Shown: piece by piece, positions 30,833 to 38,920 of the stretch
Layout: every line of letters starts with the position of its first letter
Position numbering within the stretch: the first letter of the stretch is position 1
Origin: Rhizobium sp. ACO-34A
GTDB taxonomy: Bacteria > Pseudomonadota > Alphaproteobacteria > Rhizobiales > Rhizobiaceae
Reading direction: 5' to 3'
DNA: 64,000 nt
Assembly (NCBI GenBank): GCA_002600635.1
Contig: CP021371.1
Location: 3,971,001-4,035,000 of the forward strand
Made by a program: the position numbers and the translations under genes
Notes under the pieces: generated by a model
Database searches by the model: none
Seen by the model: the letters and a program-made list of their open reading frames with translations, nothing else
Told to the model about the DNA's origin: nothing

Positions 30833-30898
30833 GTGCAGCCGACAAAGCTGCGCCTTCCTCTTTCAATAGGGGTGAGTAAAGAGGAAGCTCGGGATTGG

Positions 30899-31540
30899 TC
30901 AGCCCCTCACGTCCCCGGCGGGACCATGAGGACGGGGACCTGCCGGAGGCATCATCGCCCGTTCCAGCCGACCAAGTTTTTCGTGTTGTTCAGAAGTGAG
31001 GATCGGCTCGAGAGCATCGGCCGCATCCTTCAAAGCCTTTGCCTTTTCGGCGACGGCCAGAATGCCATCGGCAAACCGTTCACCGGGGAGCGACGCGGCC
31101 TCGGGTGCTCTACCCTCAGCGGGCGGCTTTGCGCCCGGCATCGGCGGCTTCGCGCCACCCTTCGGACCGGGCATGCCCTTCGGACCGCCAGCACCGGGAG
31201 GCCCCATGTCGGCAAGCGCAACGAATGCACTTGCATAGGAACGCCATGGGCCGAGCTGGTCGGGCGTAATTCCGAGATAGATTTCCGCTGCGGAAAGCTT
31301 TGCAGCAAGATCGAGGGCACCGAATTCGAGATCCGGCCGGGGACCATGCGGACCCGGTCCGGGCCTGCCTTCATCCATATCGACTTCCACCACCGGGAGC
31401 TGCGGATCACCGGGGCCGGCATCATCCTGCACAACCACCTCCGGCGCGGGCTCCTGCGAAAGGGCCACCGGCAAAGTGGCTGCCAATGCGCCAAATACGG
31501 TTGCGGAGACGATGACTGTCTTCAAGGTCAAGGATTTCAC
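30899..31540 (-). CDS. Periplasmic LTXXQ (Spy/CpxP-like) proline/glycine-rich protein
   Basis: A 213-residue secreted protein from GTG 31540, which has GGAGGG about 12 bases upstream; an open frame extends to 31636 but without family support. Signal peptide is VKSLTLKTVIVSATVFGALA to about residue 30. The body has LEFGALDLAAKLSAAEIYLG ITPDQLGPW, then a Gly/Pro/Lys linker, then the LTSEQHEKLGRLERAM motif typical of LTXXQ proteins such as Spy and CpxP. The role is probably periplasmic chaperone or stress sensing. It is divergent from a two-component system, recalling cpxP/cpxRA. The middle linker is unusually long. Confidence 0.75.
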   Translation of the reverse strand: MKSLTLKTVIVSATVFGALAATLPVALSQEPAPEVVVQDDAGPGDPQLPVVEVDMDEGRPGPGPHGPRPDLEFGALDLAAKLSAAEIYLGITPDQLGPWRSYASAFVALADMGPPGAGGPKGMPGPKGGAKPPMPGAKPPAEGRAPEAASLPGERFADGILAVAEKAKALKDAADALEPILTSEQHEKLGRLERAMMPPAGPRPHGPAGDVRG

Positions 31541-31639
31541 GGGGGTATCCCTCCTGTCTTTGCTACGACAGGAAGTTAGGTGGCTGCTGTTGCCGGCCTT
31601 GGTCCCAATGTTGCCGAATGCTTCTCGGCAGGCCATTTT

Positions 31640-31738
31640 TGTAAACGAATGTTTCTAAATTCCCGATGGCAACCTTTTGTTGCCAAAAACGCGCCTCAAG
31701 AGCCGTCCGGCCTGATAAGAAAGAAACATTCACAAACA
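31640..31738. promoter_or_regulatory. Probable response-regulator sites between Spy-like and RR genes
   Basis: Two matching 17-base sites face each other: TGTAAACGAATGTTTCT (31640-31656) on the plus strand and TGTTTGTGAATGTTTCT on the minus strand (31722-31738). They share a perfect 10-base GAATGTTTCT core. Between them is a perfect inverted repeat TGGCAAC-CTTTT-GTTGCCA (31667-31685). The layout suits binding by the adjacent OmpR-type regulator to control both divergent genes. This is inferred from symmetry and position. Confidence 0.5.
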
Positions 31739-31748
31739 GGTTCATGCC

Positions 31749-32477
31749 ATGACACAACAGGCCACGCATATACTGATCGTTGACGACGATCCCGAGATCC
31801 GCTCCCTGCTCGCCCGCTATCTGGGGGGACAGGGCTACCGGGTGTCGGTCGCCGCTGACCGGCGTGAATGCGAAAGCCGCATTGCCTCCACGGACCCCGA
31901 CCTGATCGTTCTGGATGTGATGCTGCCGGATGGTTCCGGCCTCGACATCTGCCGCAGCCTTCAGGACCGGCGACCGCGCATTCCCGTCATCCTGCTGACG
32001 GCACTGAAGGAAGACGTGGATCGTATAGTCGGCCTCGAAATCGGCGCGGACGATTATCTGGGCAAGCCCTTCAATCCGCGCGAACTGACGGCACGCATCA
32101 AGGCCGTGCTGCGGCGCGCCGGTCCCGCAGAGGCGCCGCCGCCGGAACAGCATGTCTACGCCTTCGACCGATTTTCCGCCGATCCGCAATTGCGCAGCGT
32201 CATGCGCGACGACGGGCAGGAGGTCATCCTGACCGGCGCCGAGTTCGACCTGCTCAAGGTCTTCCTCGACCGCCCCGGCAGGCTTCTGTCGCGTGAGCAG
32301 CTTCTCGACCTGACGCAGGGGCGCGACCGCAATCCCTTCGATCGCTCGATCGACGTTCTCATGAGCCGCCTGCGCCGGAAGCTTGGAGATCAGGAAGGTG
32401 CAACGATCTTCAAGACCGTACGCAATGGCGGCTATCAGATGACTGTCGCGGTTCGCACCGTTCCGTCCGCGCCATGA
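31749..32477 (+). CDS. OmpR-family two-component response regulator
   Basis: A 242-residue regulator. Receiver domain with acidic pocket VDDDPEIR (12-14), phospho-acceptor Asp56 in LIVLDVMLPDG, and switch Lys in DDYLGKPFNPREL. C-terminal winged helix 140-235 (FDLLKVFLDRPGRLLSREQL, FDRSIDVLMSRLRRKLG, IFKTVRNGGYQM). Its stop overlaps the sensor-kinase start (ATGA). The neighbouring Spy-like and macAB genes suggest an envelope-stress regulon. Confidence 0.94.
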   Translation: MTQQATHILIVDDDPEIRSLLARYLGGQGYRVSVAADRRECESRIASTDPDLIVLDVMLPDGSGLDICRSLQDRRPRIPVILLTALKEDVDRIVGLEIGADDYLGKPFNPRELTARIKAVLRRAGPAEAPPPEQHVYAFDRFSADPQLRSVMRDDGQEVILTGAEFDLLKVFLDRPGRLLSREQLLDLTQGRDRNPFDRSIDVLMSRLRRKLGDQEGATIFKTVRNGGYQMTVAVRTVPSAP

Positions 32478-33730
32478 GTTCGCTCCGCAACCGCATTGCC
32501 GCGCTTCTGATCGTGGCCATCATCTCCGTCGTGGCGCTTGCAACGCTTGCCGCGCAGCAGGCGCTTCAGCCGCCTTCGCCGGGCGCGACAGTCGAGCCAT
32601 TGGCCCGTCATCTGGAACTGGTGGCGCGGGTCGTCGAGCAGGATCCCTCCATCGCTGCTGCCAGCGGCGTGGAGCTTCGCTCCGCGCCGGATGCCGGCAA
32701 GGTTGACGAAGGCCTATCGCGTTTTCTCCAGAGGGCCTTTGCCGCCAACGGCTCCACCCGGACGGCCATCGTCTCGCGCGATCCCTCGCGCCCCTCCCCC
32801 GCCCTTTCGGTCACTCTCTCCAACGGTCGCTGGCTGGTGACCGACCTGCCGGACATGGGACCACCGCCGGACGGCTGGAAGATATTCGGGATCTGGATCG
32901 CGATTATCGTCATCGGCAGCACGATCGTATCCATCTTTACCGCCACGAAGATCGTCCGTCCGCTCACCATGCTGGAAAGTGCCGCTTCCCGTCTCGGGCC
33001 GGATGGCGCCCTGCCCCATATTCCCGAGACGGGATCAGCCGAAATCCGGGCTACGGCAAGGGCGCTGAACGGGCTTTCCGCACGCCTGAAGGCGGCGATG
33101 GAAAGTCGGCTCCGGGTCGTCGCGGCCGCCGGCCACGATCTCAGAACGCCCATGACCCGCATGCGGCTCAGGGCGGAATTCATCACCGACGACGAAGAGC
33201 GTGAAAAATGGCTGTCGGACCTGACGGAGCTCGACGCCATCGCCGACAGCGCGATCCGGCTGGTGCGTGAGGAAGTAGACCGCGATGCGACCGGAACCGT
33301 GGAACTCAATGCGCTAGTGAGCGAGATCGTCAGCGAGTTGCAGGACATCGGTCACGACAATGCGGTCACCTTCGCCGGCCCCTCGGTGCCGGTTCATATC
33401 GAAGCAGCACCCCTCGCCCTGAAACGGGCCCTGCGCAACCTCGCAATGAACGCCGTGACCCACGGCAAAGGCGCGGAGATCGTGCTCCGGCTGGACGCGA
33501 CGGAAGCGGTGATTGTTATCACGGACAAGGGACCTGGCATTCCTGAGGAAATGATCGGGCGCGTCTTCGAACCCTTCTTCCGCGTCGATCCCGCCCGCCG
33601 CAAATCCATTCCGGGCGCGGGCCTCGGCCTCGCCATCGCCAAGGAGATCATCGAGCGTCTCGGCGGACGCATCTCGATTGCCAACCGAAAGCCCAACGGC
33701 CTCGTTCAGACCGTAACCTTCCGGCTCTGA
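32474..33730 (+). CDS. Sensor histidine kinase
   Basis: Membrane histidine kinase of 418 residues. First membrane helix about 8-28, periplasmic sensor loop about 29-136 with no recognised domain, second helix about 138-158, HAMP to about 212. The phospho-acceptor His221 is in AAGHDLRTPMTRM. The ATPase domain has N-box LRNLAMNAVTHG, DKGPGIPEEM and GAGLGLAIAKEI. It partners the response regulator upstream (ATGA overlap). A GACGGCAT/ATGCCGTC hairpin (33729-33752) sits at its stop. Confidence 0.94.
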   Translation: MSSLRNRIAALLIVAIISVVALATLAAQQALQPPSPGATVEPLARHLELVARVVEQDPSIAAASGVELRSAPDAGKVDEGLSRFLQRAFAANGSTRTAIVSRDPSRPSPALSVTLSNGRWLVTDLPDMGPPPDGWKIFGIWIAIIVIGSTIVSIFTATKIVRPLTMLESAASRLGPDGALPHIPETGSAEIRATARALNGLSARLKAAMESRLRVVAAAGHDLRTPMTRMRLRAEFITDDEEREKWLSDLTELDAIADSAIRLVREEVDRDATGTVELNALVSEIVSELQDIGHDNAVTFAGPSVPVHIEAAPLALKRALRNLAMNAVTHGKGAEIVLRLDATEAVIVITDKGPGIPEEMIGRVFEPFFRVDPARRKSIPGAGLGLAIAKEIIERLGGRISIANRKPNGLVQTVTFRL

Positions 33731-33841
33731 CGGCATCGGAGACAATGCCGTCGGCTGTTCGGACAGCCACGGATGTCCCTCTCTCCTCTCACCCACCCCA
33801 TGCATGTTGTGGGCGAGAGGAGCAAAGCGGATCAGCCTGGC

Positions 33842-34312
33842 TTAATAGCTGAAGGGTGACTGGCACTGGGCGCGAACGCCGGCCCGCGGCACATAGCTGT
33901 TGTCGCTGGCGCGATAGCTCTTGTAGCGCTTCGCGCACCAGGCGTAGTGTTCGGAGCTCAGGCGATCGGGACGGGCTTGTCCACCACCGGGCGGCGGCGG
34001 CTGACGGCCTTCCGGCGGCGGAGGTGGAGCATCACCGCCATTGCCGGAGCCCGCGATGGCACCGCCGATAACGGCACCGGCTGCGAAGGCAGCAAGAGGA
34101 TACCACCAGCCGTCGTCACCTCGACGATAGCCCGGACGCTGCTGACGCACGCCCTTGTAGCCACGCCACATTCCGGGAGGCGTTTCCTGCACCAGCGTCA
34201 GGTCAGAACCGCCGGTTGCGGCTGAAAGCGGAAGAAACGGTGCGGCATTCGCCGCGGTGAGAGACAGGCAGCCGGTAATAACGACCACCGACGCCCTTGT
34301 GAAAATGTTCAT
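33842..34312 (-). CDS. BA14K-family secreted protein
   Basis: A 156-residue exported protein from ATG 34312. Signal peptide is at 1-25 ([19 protein letters not shown]). A short hydrophobic Gly/Ala segment ([13 protein letters not shown]) and a Pro/Gly-rich spacer precede the C-terminal BA14K-type motif [20 protein letters not shown], then [10 protein letters not shown]. Proteins of this family are widespread in Rhizobiales; the Brucella 14-kDa member is an immunoreactive lectin-like protein. The role here is unknown. An inverted repeat (CTCCTCTC/GAGAGGAG) near 33783-33822 follows and may terminate transcription. Confidence 0.82.
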   Translation of the reverse strand: MNIFTRASVVVITGCLSLTAANAAPFLPLSAATGGSDLTLVQETPPGMWRGYKGVRQQRPGYRRGDDGWWYPLAAFAAGAVIGGAIAGSGNGGDAPPPPPEGRQPPPPGGGQARPDRLSSEHYAWCAKRYKSYRASDNSYVPRAGVRAQCQSPFSY

Positions 34313-34501
34313 GTCGAGAGCCCCTTTGCATTTGATTTGAGGACAGCCCGAAACTCCGTTTGCACTATGGTGGCGTGGTAGCCGCAACGTAATTCAAAGT
34401 AATTTTTCGTAATATTTTGTTTCTGGGATTCGCGAATACCGGCCCTCTGCGAACCGGCATTCTGAATCCGTAGCCAATGACTTACGATCAATAGAGAAGA
34501 C

Positions 34502-34534
34502 GAAGCATCGGGGGCTTCCGCACCCCGATGCTTC
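34502..34534 (-). terminator. Terminator hairpin after the Liv-type binding-protein gene
   Basis: Twelve-base perfect stem GAAGCATCGGGG (34502-34513) / CCCCGATGCTTC (34523-34534) just past the minus-strand stop at 34545, followed on that strand by GTCTTCTCTATT. It fits an intrinsic terminator closing the GntR-to-binding-protein operon. Confidence 0.75.
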
Positions 34535-34544
34535 GCCGGTTCAC

Positions 34545-35804
34545 TTACTGGGCAGTCTTGATCTTGCTGACGTCCTCGGCGCTCATTTCGCCAACGGTGG
34601 TCACCTCGCCATTGGTGATCTTCCAGAGACGGAACGGGCCGGTGATGTCGCCATACTGGTCGAAGCTGACCGGACCGATAACACCTTCATACTTGACCGG
34701 CTTGCCTTCCTTGATCAGCGCCAGCGCCTTGGCAAACTCTTCCTTGCCGGCATGGATGGGCGTGCCGCCTTCGGCGACCACGGCGGGCACGGCGGCCTTG
34801 ATGGCAGCGGCATCGGCCTTGCCGGCCTTGGCAATCGCAAGCGCCACGATCGCGCCCGCGTCATAGGAGCGGTCGGCTGCCGGAGCCGATGCGGAAATGC
34901 CGCCGGAAAAGGCTTCGTAGTTGGCGTTGAAATATTCCGTCGATGCCGTCGGGCTCGTGCCCGAAGATGTACCGTAGGCGTTTTCGAGATATTGCGCACC
35001 AACGCTTTCGATGAAGTCCTTGGAGTTCATGCCGTCGTTCAGCAGGAAGGTCTGCTTGCCGCCGCCCGAAATCCAGGCGCGTGCGATGGTGGCGCCGTCG
35101 ACGGGCGTGCTGACGAGATAAAGCGCATCCGGATCACCCGCCATGGCGGCACTTGCCTCGGAGGTGTAGCTCGACTGCTTCTCGTTATACGGCGTGGTCG
35201 AGGTAATGGTGCCGCCGAGCTTTTCGTAAGCCGTGGCGAACTCCTTCACCATATTGACGCCGAAGTCGTTGTTAACGTTGATGATGGCGATCTTCTTCAG
35301 GCCCTGGTCGATTGCGTATTTCGCCGCCGCCGTGCCCTGCAGGGCATCGGAAGTGATGGTGCGGAAGAACACGCCATTGGTCTTGCCTTCGCGGCCAAGC
35401 GACGTCAGCGTCGGCGAGGACGAAGCGGGCGAAACCTGCACGACGCCGGCCGGCGCCGTCACCGAAGTCAGGATCGGGATCGACACCGACGAAATGATGC
35501 CGCCGATGATGACCGGCACCTTCTTGATGTTGACGAGCTGCGTCGCCTGATCGACGGCAACGTTGCCCTGGCTCTGGCTGTCGCGCGTATCGGCCACGAT
35601 GTTGCAGCCATCGACGCCACCAGCCTCATTGAAATCACGGAAAGCCATGGCGACCGACTTGGCGCCAGCCTGACCGTATTCGCCGGCCGGGCCGGTCAGT
35701 TCCATGACGAGACCGACCGTGATGTCGCAATCGGCTGCAAAAGTCGGTGCGGTGGAGGCAGCAAGCGCTGCGACCAAGGCTGAAAGCAGAAATGAAGTCC
35801 TCAT
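34545..35804 (-). CDS. Branched-chain-amino-acid-type ABC transporter substrate-binding protein
   Basis: Periplasmic binding protein of the Peripla_BP_6/LivK class, 419 residues. Signal peptide is at 1-23 (FLLSALVAALAASTAPTFA). The mature N-terminus CDITVGLVMELTGPAGEYGQ is the usual LivK opening, with GIISSVSIPILTSVTAPAGV and KKIAIINVNNDFGVNMVKEF following. LivK-class proteins bind many ligands besides amino acids. Its partner permeases and ATPases are in the divergent operon at 38111-41575. It starts two bases after the aldo/keto reductase stop, with the ribosome site GGGGAA inside that gene's end. Confidence 0.92.
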   Translation of the reverse strand: MRTSFLLSALVAALAASTAPTFAADCDITVGLVMELTGPAGEYGQAGAKSVAMAFRDFNEAGGVDGCNIVADTRDSQSQGNVAVDQATQLVNIKKVPVIIGGIISSVSIPILTSVTAPAGVVQVSPASSSPTLTSLGREGKTNGVFFRTITSDALQGTAAAKYAIDQGLKKIAIINVNNDFGVNMVKEFATAYEKLGGTITSTTPYNEKQSSYTSEASAAMAGDPDALYLVSTPVDGATIARAWISGGGKQTFLLNDGMNSKDFIESVGAQYLENAYGTSSGTSPTASTEYFNANYEAFSGGISASAPAADRSYDAGAIVALAIAKAGKADAAAIKAAVPAVVAEGGTPIHAGKEEFAKALALIKEGKPVKYEGVIGPVSFDQYGDITGPFRLWKITNGEVTTVGEMSAEDVSKIKTAQ

Positions 35805-35806
35805 CG

Positions 35807-36874
35807 TTATTCCCCTTTGTTGAGATTGTATTTCATGATGCTGCCGTGGCGACCTTCCCGGTCCCGCTCGAGCGTGTAGACGTCCCCTTCGAGCGGCGAG
35901 GCCTGCGACAATACGTTATCGATCTCGGCCCGATCGGTTTCGGTCAGCCGGATGTCGGAAATCGCGAGATTGGAGGCGAGGTGTTCGCGGTTGCGCGCGC
36001 CGACGATCACCGCGGCAACACCCGGCCGGGTCAGCATCGCAGCACTCGCCACCGTGGCGATATCGACCTGATGCCGGTCGGCGATTTTCCGCAATGTCGA
36101 CAGCAGCGTCTGAAACAGGTCCCAGCCGCCGATGTCGTCGATGATCAGCTTGTATTTGGTGAGCGAACGGTTCTCGAGCGGATGTTCCGGCTCCGGCTTG
36201 CCGAGCCAGCGGTCGCCAAGGAAACCGCCCGCCACCGTGCCGTAGCAGAACAGCGCGAAATTCTTCTCCGCAGCAAGCTGGACCATCCGCTTTTCCGGAC
36301 GCCGGTCGAGCAGCGAATACTGGAGTTGCAGCGATGTGAAAGGCACGCCGGAGGCAATGATCGCCTCGACATGATCCGTGTCGAAATTGGTGCCGCTGAT
36401 CCTGTCGATCTTGCCGGCCTGCTGCAACTCCTTCAGCCAGCCGGCAGTCTCCAGCCAGCCGTCGATGTCATAGGCCCACCAGTGAAACTGGACGAGATCG
36501 AGCCGTTCGAGATTGAGCCGCTTGCAGGAGGTGTCAATGACACCCTCGACATAGGCCTTGCTGATCGTCGGAAGAATAGTGAGGTCCGGCACGAACTTGG
36601 TATGCACCCGGATACGCGACAGCGCCTCCTGTCCGCGCAGGTCCGCATAGCGCAGCCGGAAGCGACCGATCAGTTCCTCCACACCGGTATAGATATCGGC
36701 GCAGTCGAAAGTGGTGATGCCGGCATCGGCGAAGGCGACCATGTCATCCACCGCCCCTTCGGCATCGATCGGCCCATGGCCGCCGGCCATCTGCCAGCCG
36801 CCGCGGATGACCCGCGATATCTCATAATCGGGTGCAATAGCGATACGCTGCATGTCTTTCTGCCTATTCGTCAT
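35807..36874 (-). CDS. Aldo/keto reductase
   Basis: NAD(P)H-dependent aldo/keto reductase, 355 residues. The catalytic tetrad is readable: Asp and Tyr in FDCADIYTGVEE, Lys in VHTKFVPD, His in LVQFHWWAYD. The C-terminal cofactor region includes VAAVIVGARNREHL. It shares the FHWW motif, FCYGTVAGGFLGDRWLGKPE and overall layout with the reductase half of the gene at 41587-43050, so the cluster holds two related reductases. It overlaps the upstream small gene by 11 bases. Confidence 0.92.
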   Translation of the reverse strand: MTNRQKDMQRIAIAPDYEISRVIRGGWQMAGGHGPIDAEGAVDDMVAFADAGITTFDCADIYTGVEELIGRFRLRYADLRGQEALSRIRVHTKFVPDLTILPTISKAYVEGVIDTSCKRLNLERLDLVQFHWWAYDIDGWLETAGWLKELQQAGKIDRISGTNFDTDHVEAIIASGVPFTSLQLQYSLLDRRPEKRMVQLAAEKNFALFCYGTVAGGFLGDRWLGKPEPEHPLENRSLTKYKLIIDDIGGWDLFQTLLSTLRKIADRHQVDIATVASAAMLTRPGVAAVIVGARNREHLASNLAISDIRLTETDRAEIDNVLSQASPLEGDVYTLERDREGRHGSIMKYNLNKGE

Positions 36875-37259
36875 TCACGGGAGGCGTCATGTCTGCGACA
36901 GGCGCCGGGTCTGCTGAAGGATTGAGGGGAACTGCCGTGGTCGCCGCATGGCTGAATCGGCGCAGGCCCGTTCGCCTGATCCGAAGCCGGGTCGAGCAAT
37001 TCGGGTCCGGACACGCGATCTCCGCGTCCGTGGTCATCCAGTCATGGGCATGGGTCGGCCGCTGCTTGGCCGCCAGAAGCGGCAGCACCGAGGAGAGCGA
37101 GTAGATCGAAATGCCCTGCCCGGGCGGCAGATACAGCATCTCTCCATGCAGCTCGAAATGATCACCCGGCTTTGCGCCGCAATAGACGGCGCCACCTTCG
37201 GGGATGATCACATCCACACGCAGATCGAAAAGATCGAAGCCGTCGTCCGTCTCAGCCAT
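36864..37259 (-). CDS. TIGR04076-like small protein
   Basis: A 131-residue protein. The N-terminal 95 residues have a pattern I associate with TIGR04076: FDLRVDVIIPEGGAVYCGAK, PGDHFELHGEMLYLPPGQG, SIYSLSSVLPLLAAKQRP and a late CPDPNC. Family function is unknown. Cys residues near the front and in CPDPNC could bind a metal. The C-terminal 35 residues are Pro/Ala-rich and not family-like. It overlaps both neighbours (GntR regulator and aldo/keto reductase), so it is translated as part of that operon. Confidence 0.7.
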   Translation of the reverse strand: MAETDDGFDLFDLRVDVIIPEGGAVYCGAKPGDHFELHGEMLYLPPGQGISIYSLSSVLPLLAAKQRPTHAHDWMTTDAEIACPDPNCSTRLRIRRTGLRRFSHAATTAVPLNPSADPAPVADMTPPVNDE

Positions 37260-38010
37260 GATCCGCCTGCCCCGCTGCGTTTTCTTCCTGATCGAGCCGG
37301 CCGCGAATGAGATCGAAGGAACGGCTGATATCGTTGGTCAGCGACTGCAGGGCAGAAACCGGATCGCGCCTTTCCAGCGCATCGATCAGTGCCCAGTGAT
37401 GGTCGGTCGCCGCAAGCCCCCCGTGCTCGTCATGGATGTGCGCCGCCTTGCGGATGATCGCCCCGGATTGCAGCCAGAGGCTTTCGACGATCGGGATCAT
37501 CACCGCCGATCGCGCGGCGCGATAGATATGGAAATGGAAGCGCTGGTTGAACTCGGAGGTGACCTGTCCGATGTCCTTGCCATGCCGCTCGAAGGCCGCA
37601 TCGCAATCGATGTTGATCTGCTTGAGGATATCGAAATCCTCACGTGTCAGATTGGGCAAGGCGAGGGCCACAAGCTGCCCTTCGATGAGGATGCGCGCCC
37701 GAGCAAGATCGTCCAGCCGTTCGCGGGTAATCAGCGGCACACGCACCGAACGGTTCGGCAATGCCTCAAGCGCCTGCTCGGAGACCAGACGCCCCAACGC
37801 TTCGCGCACCGGCATTGTGCTGGTCTGGAGACGCTCGGCCAGATCGACGATGCGCAACACGTCACCAGCGTCGAACATGCCATTGATCAGGGACCGACGA
37901 AGCTGGTTATAGACGCGCTCGTGCAACGTTTCGCGTCCGACGGGCGACAGAGCGCCGCGACCAGCCGAACCGTCACCGCTTTCCTGCGGCTGTCGCGCAT
38001 GGGCCGTCAT
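37252..38010 (-). CDS. GntR-family regulator, FadR/FCD subgroup
   Basis: A 252-residue regulator starting at ATG 38010, chosen because GCGGAGG lies six bases upstream; a TTG 18 bases earlier is possible. N-terminal winged helix: LHERVYNQLRRSLINGMFDA, LAERLQTSTMPVREALGRLV. The C-terminal FCD domain is all-helical with likely metal-ligand His residues (RFHFHIYRAARS, HHWALIDALERRD). It is the first gene of the minus-strand operon and divergent from the importer genes, so it probably controls both arms in response to the imported compound. Confidence 0.9.
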   Translation of the reverse strand: MTAHARQPQESGDGSAGRGALSPVGRETLHERVYNQLRRSLINGMFDAGDVLRIVDLAERLQTSTMPVREALGRLVSEQALEALPNRSVRVPLITRERLDDLARARILIEGQLVALALPNLTREDFDILKQINIDCDAAFERHGKDIGQVTSEFNQRFHFHIYRAARSAVMIPIVESLWLQSGAIIRKAAHIHDEHGGLAATDHHWALIDALERRDPVSALQSLTNDISRSFDLIRGRLDQEENAAGQADHG

Positions 38011-38064
38011 CAACTTCCTCCGCTTCAACCTGCTTTTTCGGGTTGCTTTTCCTCGGGCAGTAAA

Positions 38065-38076
38065 GTTTGATCAAAC
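38065..38076. promoter_or_regulatory. Candidate GntR operator
   Basis: Perfect 12-base palindrome GTTTGATCAAAC in the 100-base gap between the divergent GntR and livG-like genes. FCD-type GntR proteins usually bind short palindromes in this setting; the assignment rests on symmetry and position. Confidence 0.5.
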
Positions 38077-38110
38077 ATCACGCATCAAATCAAGAACCTT
38101 TCTTTCGCCA

Positions 38111-38920
38111 ATGTCTCCGCCTCTGACAAATTCAGTCGATATCCACGCCCGGACCTCGGAGGCGGTCATCGACGCGCGCAATCTGGTCAAGCGCTTCGAC
38201 GGCATGACGGCGGTTGCCGGCATGTCGCTGACGCTTGGTGCCGGCGAGATGGTCGGGCTGATCGGCCCGAACGGTGCGGGAAAGACGACGCTGTTCAATC
38301 TGATCGCCGGCTCGCTGAAGCCGACCTCCGGTGAAATCTGGATCGCCGGCCGCGACGTTTCGCAGGACAGCCCGGAAAGGCGCATCGCAAGCGGCGTCGG
38401 ACGCACCTTCCAGATCCCGCGGCCCTTTCTGGAAATGAGCGTGCTGGACAATGTGCTGACCGGCGCTCAGTCGCAGGACGGCGAGCGGCTCATCACCAAT
38501 TTCCTCCGCCCCGGCCATGTGCGCCGGCAGGAAAAGGCAGCGACGGAAAAGGCACGCTCGCTCCTAGAATTCGTCACGCTCTCCGGGCTGGAAAGCCAGC
38601 CGGCCAGGGTGCTTTCCGGCGGGCAGCGAAAACTGCTCGAACTCGCCCGTATCCTGATGGCCGACCCCGCCGCGATTCTGCTCGACGAGCCTGCCGCCGG
38701 GGTCAATCCGGCCCTTCTCGAGACGATCATGGAGCGGGTGATCGCGCTCAATACGCAGGGCAAGTCGATCCTGCTGATCGAACACAACATGGACATGGTC
38801 TCCAGGCTCTGCACCCGCGTGGTGGCCATGGCGCTCGGCAAGCCGCTGGCCGAAGGCTCTCCCTCCGATGTCGCCGCCAATCCCGCCGTGATCGAAGCTT
38901 ATCTCGGGGGGACGATATGA
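38111..38920 (+). CDS. Liv-type ABC transporter ATP-binding protein (LivG-like)
   Basis: ATPase of 269 residues. Walker A GPNGAGKTTLFNLIAGSLKP, signature LSGGQRKLLELARILMADPA, Walker B ILLDEPAAGVNP and the LivG-type RTFQIPRPFLEMSVLDNV segment. A 20-residue N-terminal stretch before VIDARNLVKRF may be part of the protein or a start-site artefact, as no strong ribosome site precedes ATG 38111. It overlaps livF (ATGA). Confidence 0.93.
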   Translation: MSPPLTNSVDIHARTSEAVIDARNLVKRFDGMTAVAGMSLTLGAGEMVGLIGPNGAGKTTLFNLIAGSLKPTSGEIWIAGRDVSQDSPERRIASGVGRTFQIPRPFLEMSVLDNVLTGAQSQDGERLITNFLRPGHVRRQEKAATEKARSLLEFVTLSGLESQPARVLSGGQRKLLELARILMADPAAILLDEPAAGVNPALLETIMERVIALNTQGKSILLIEHNMDMVSRLCTRVVAMALGKPLAEGSPSDVAANPAVIEAYLGGTI

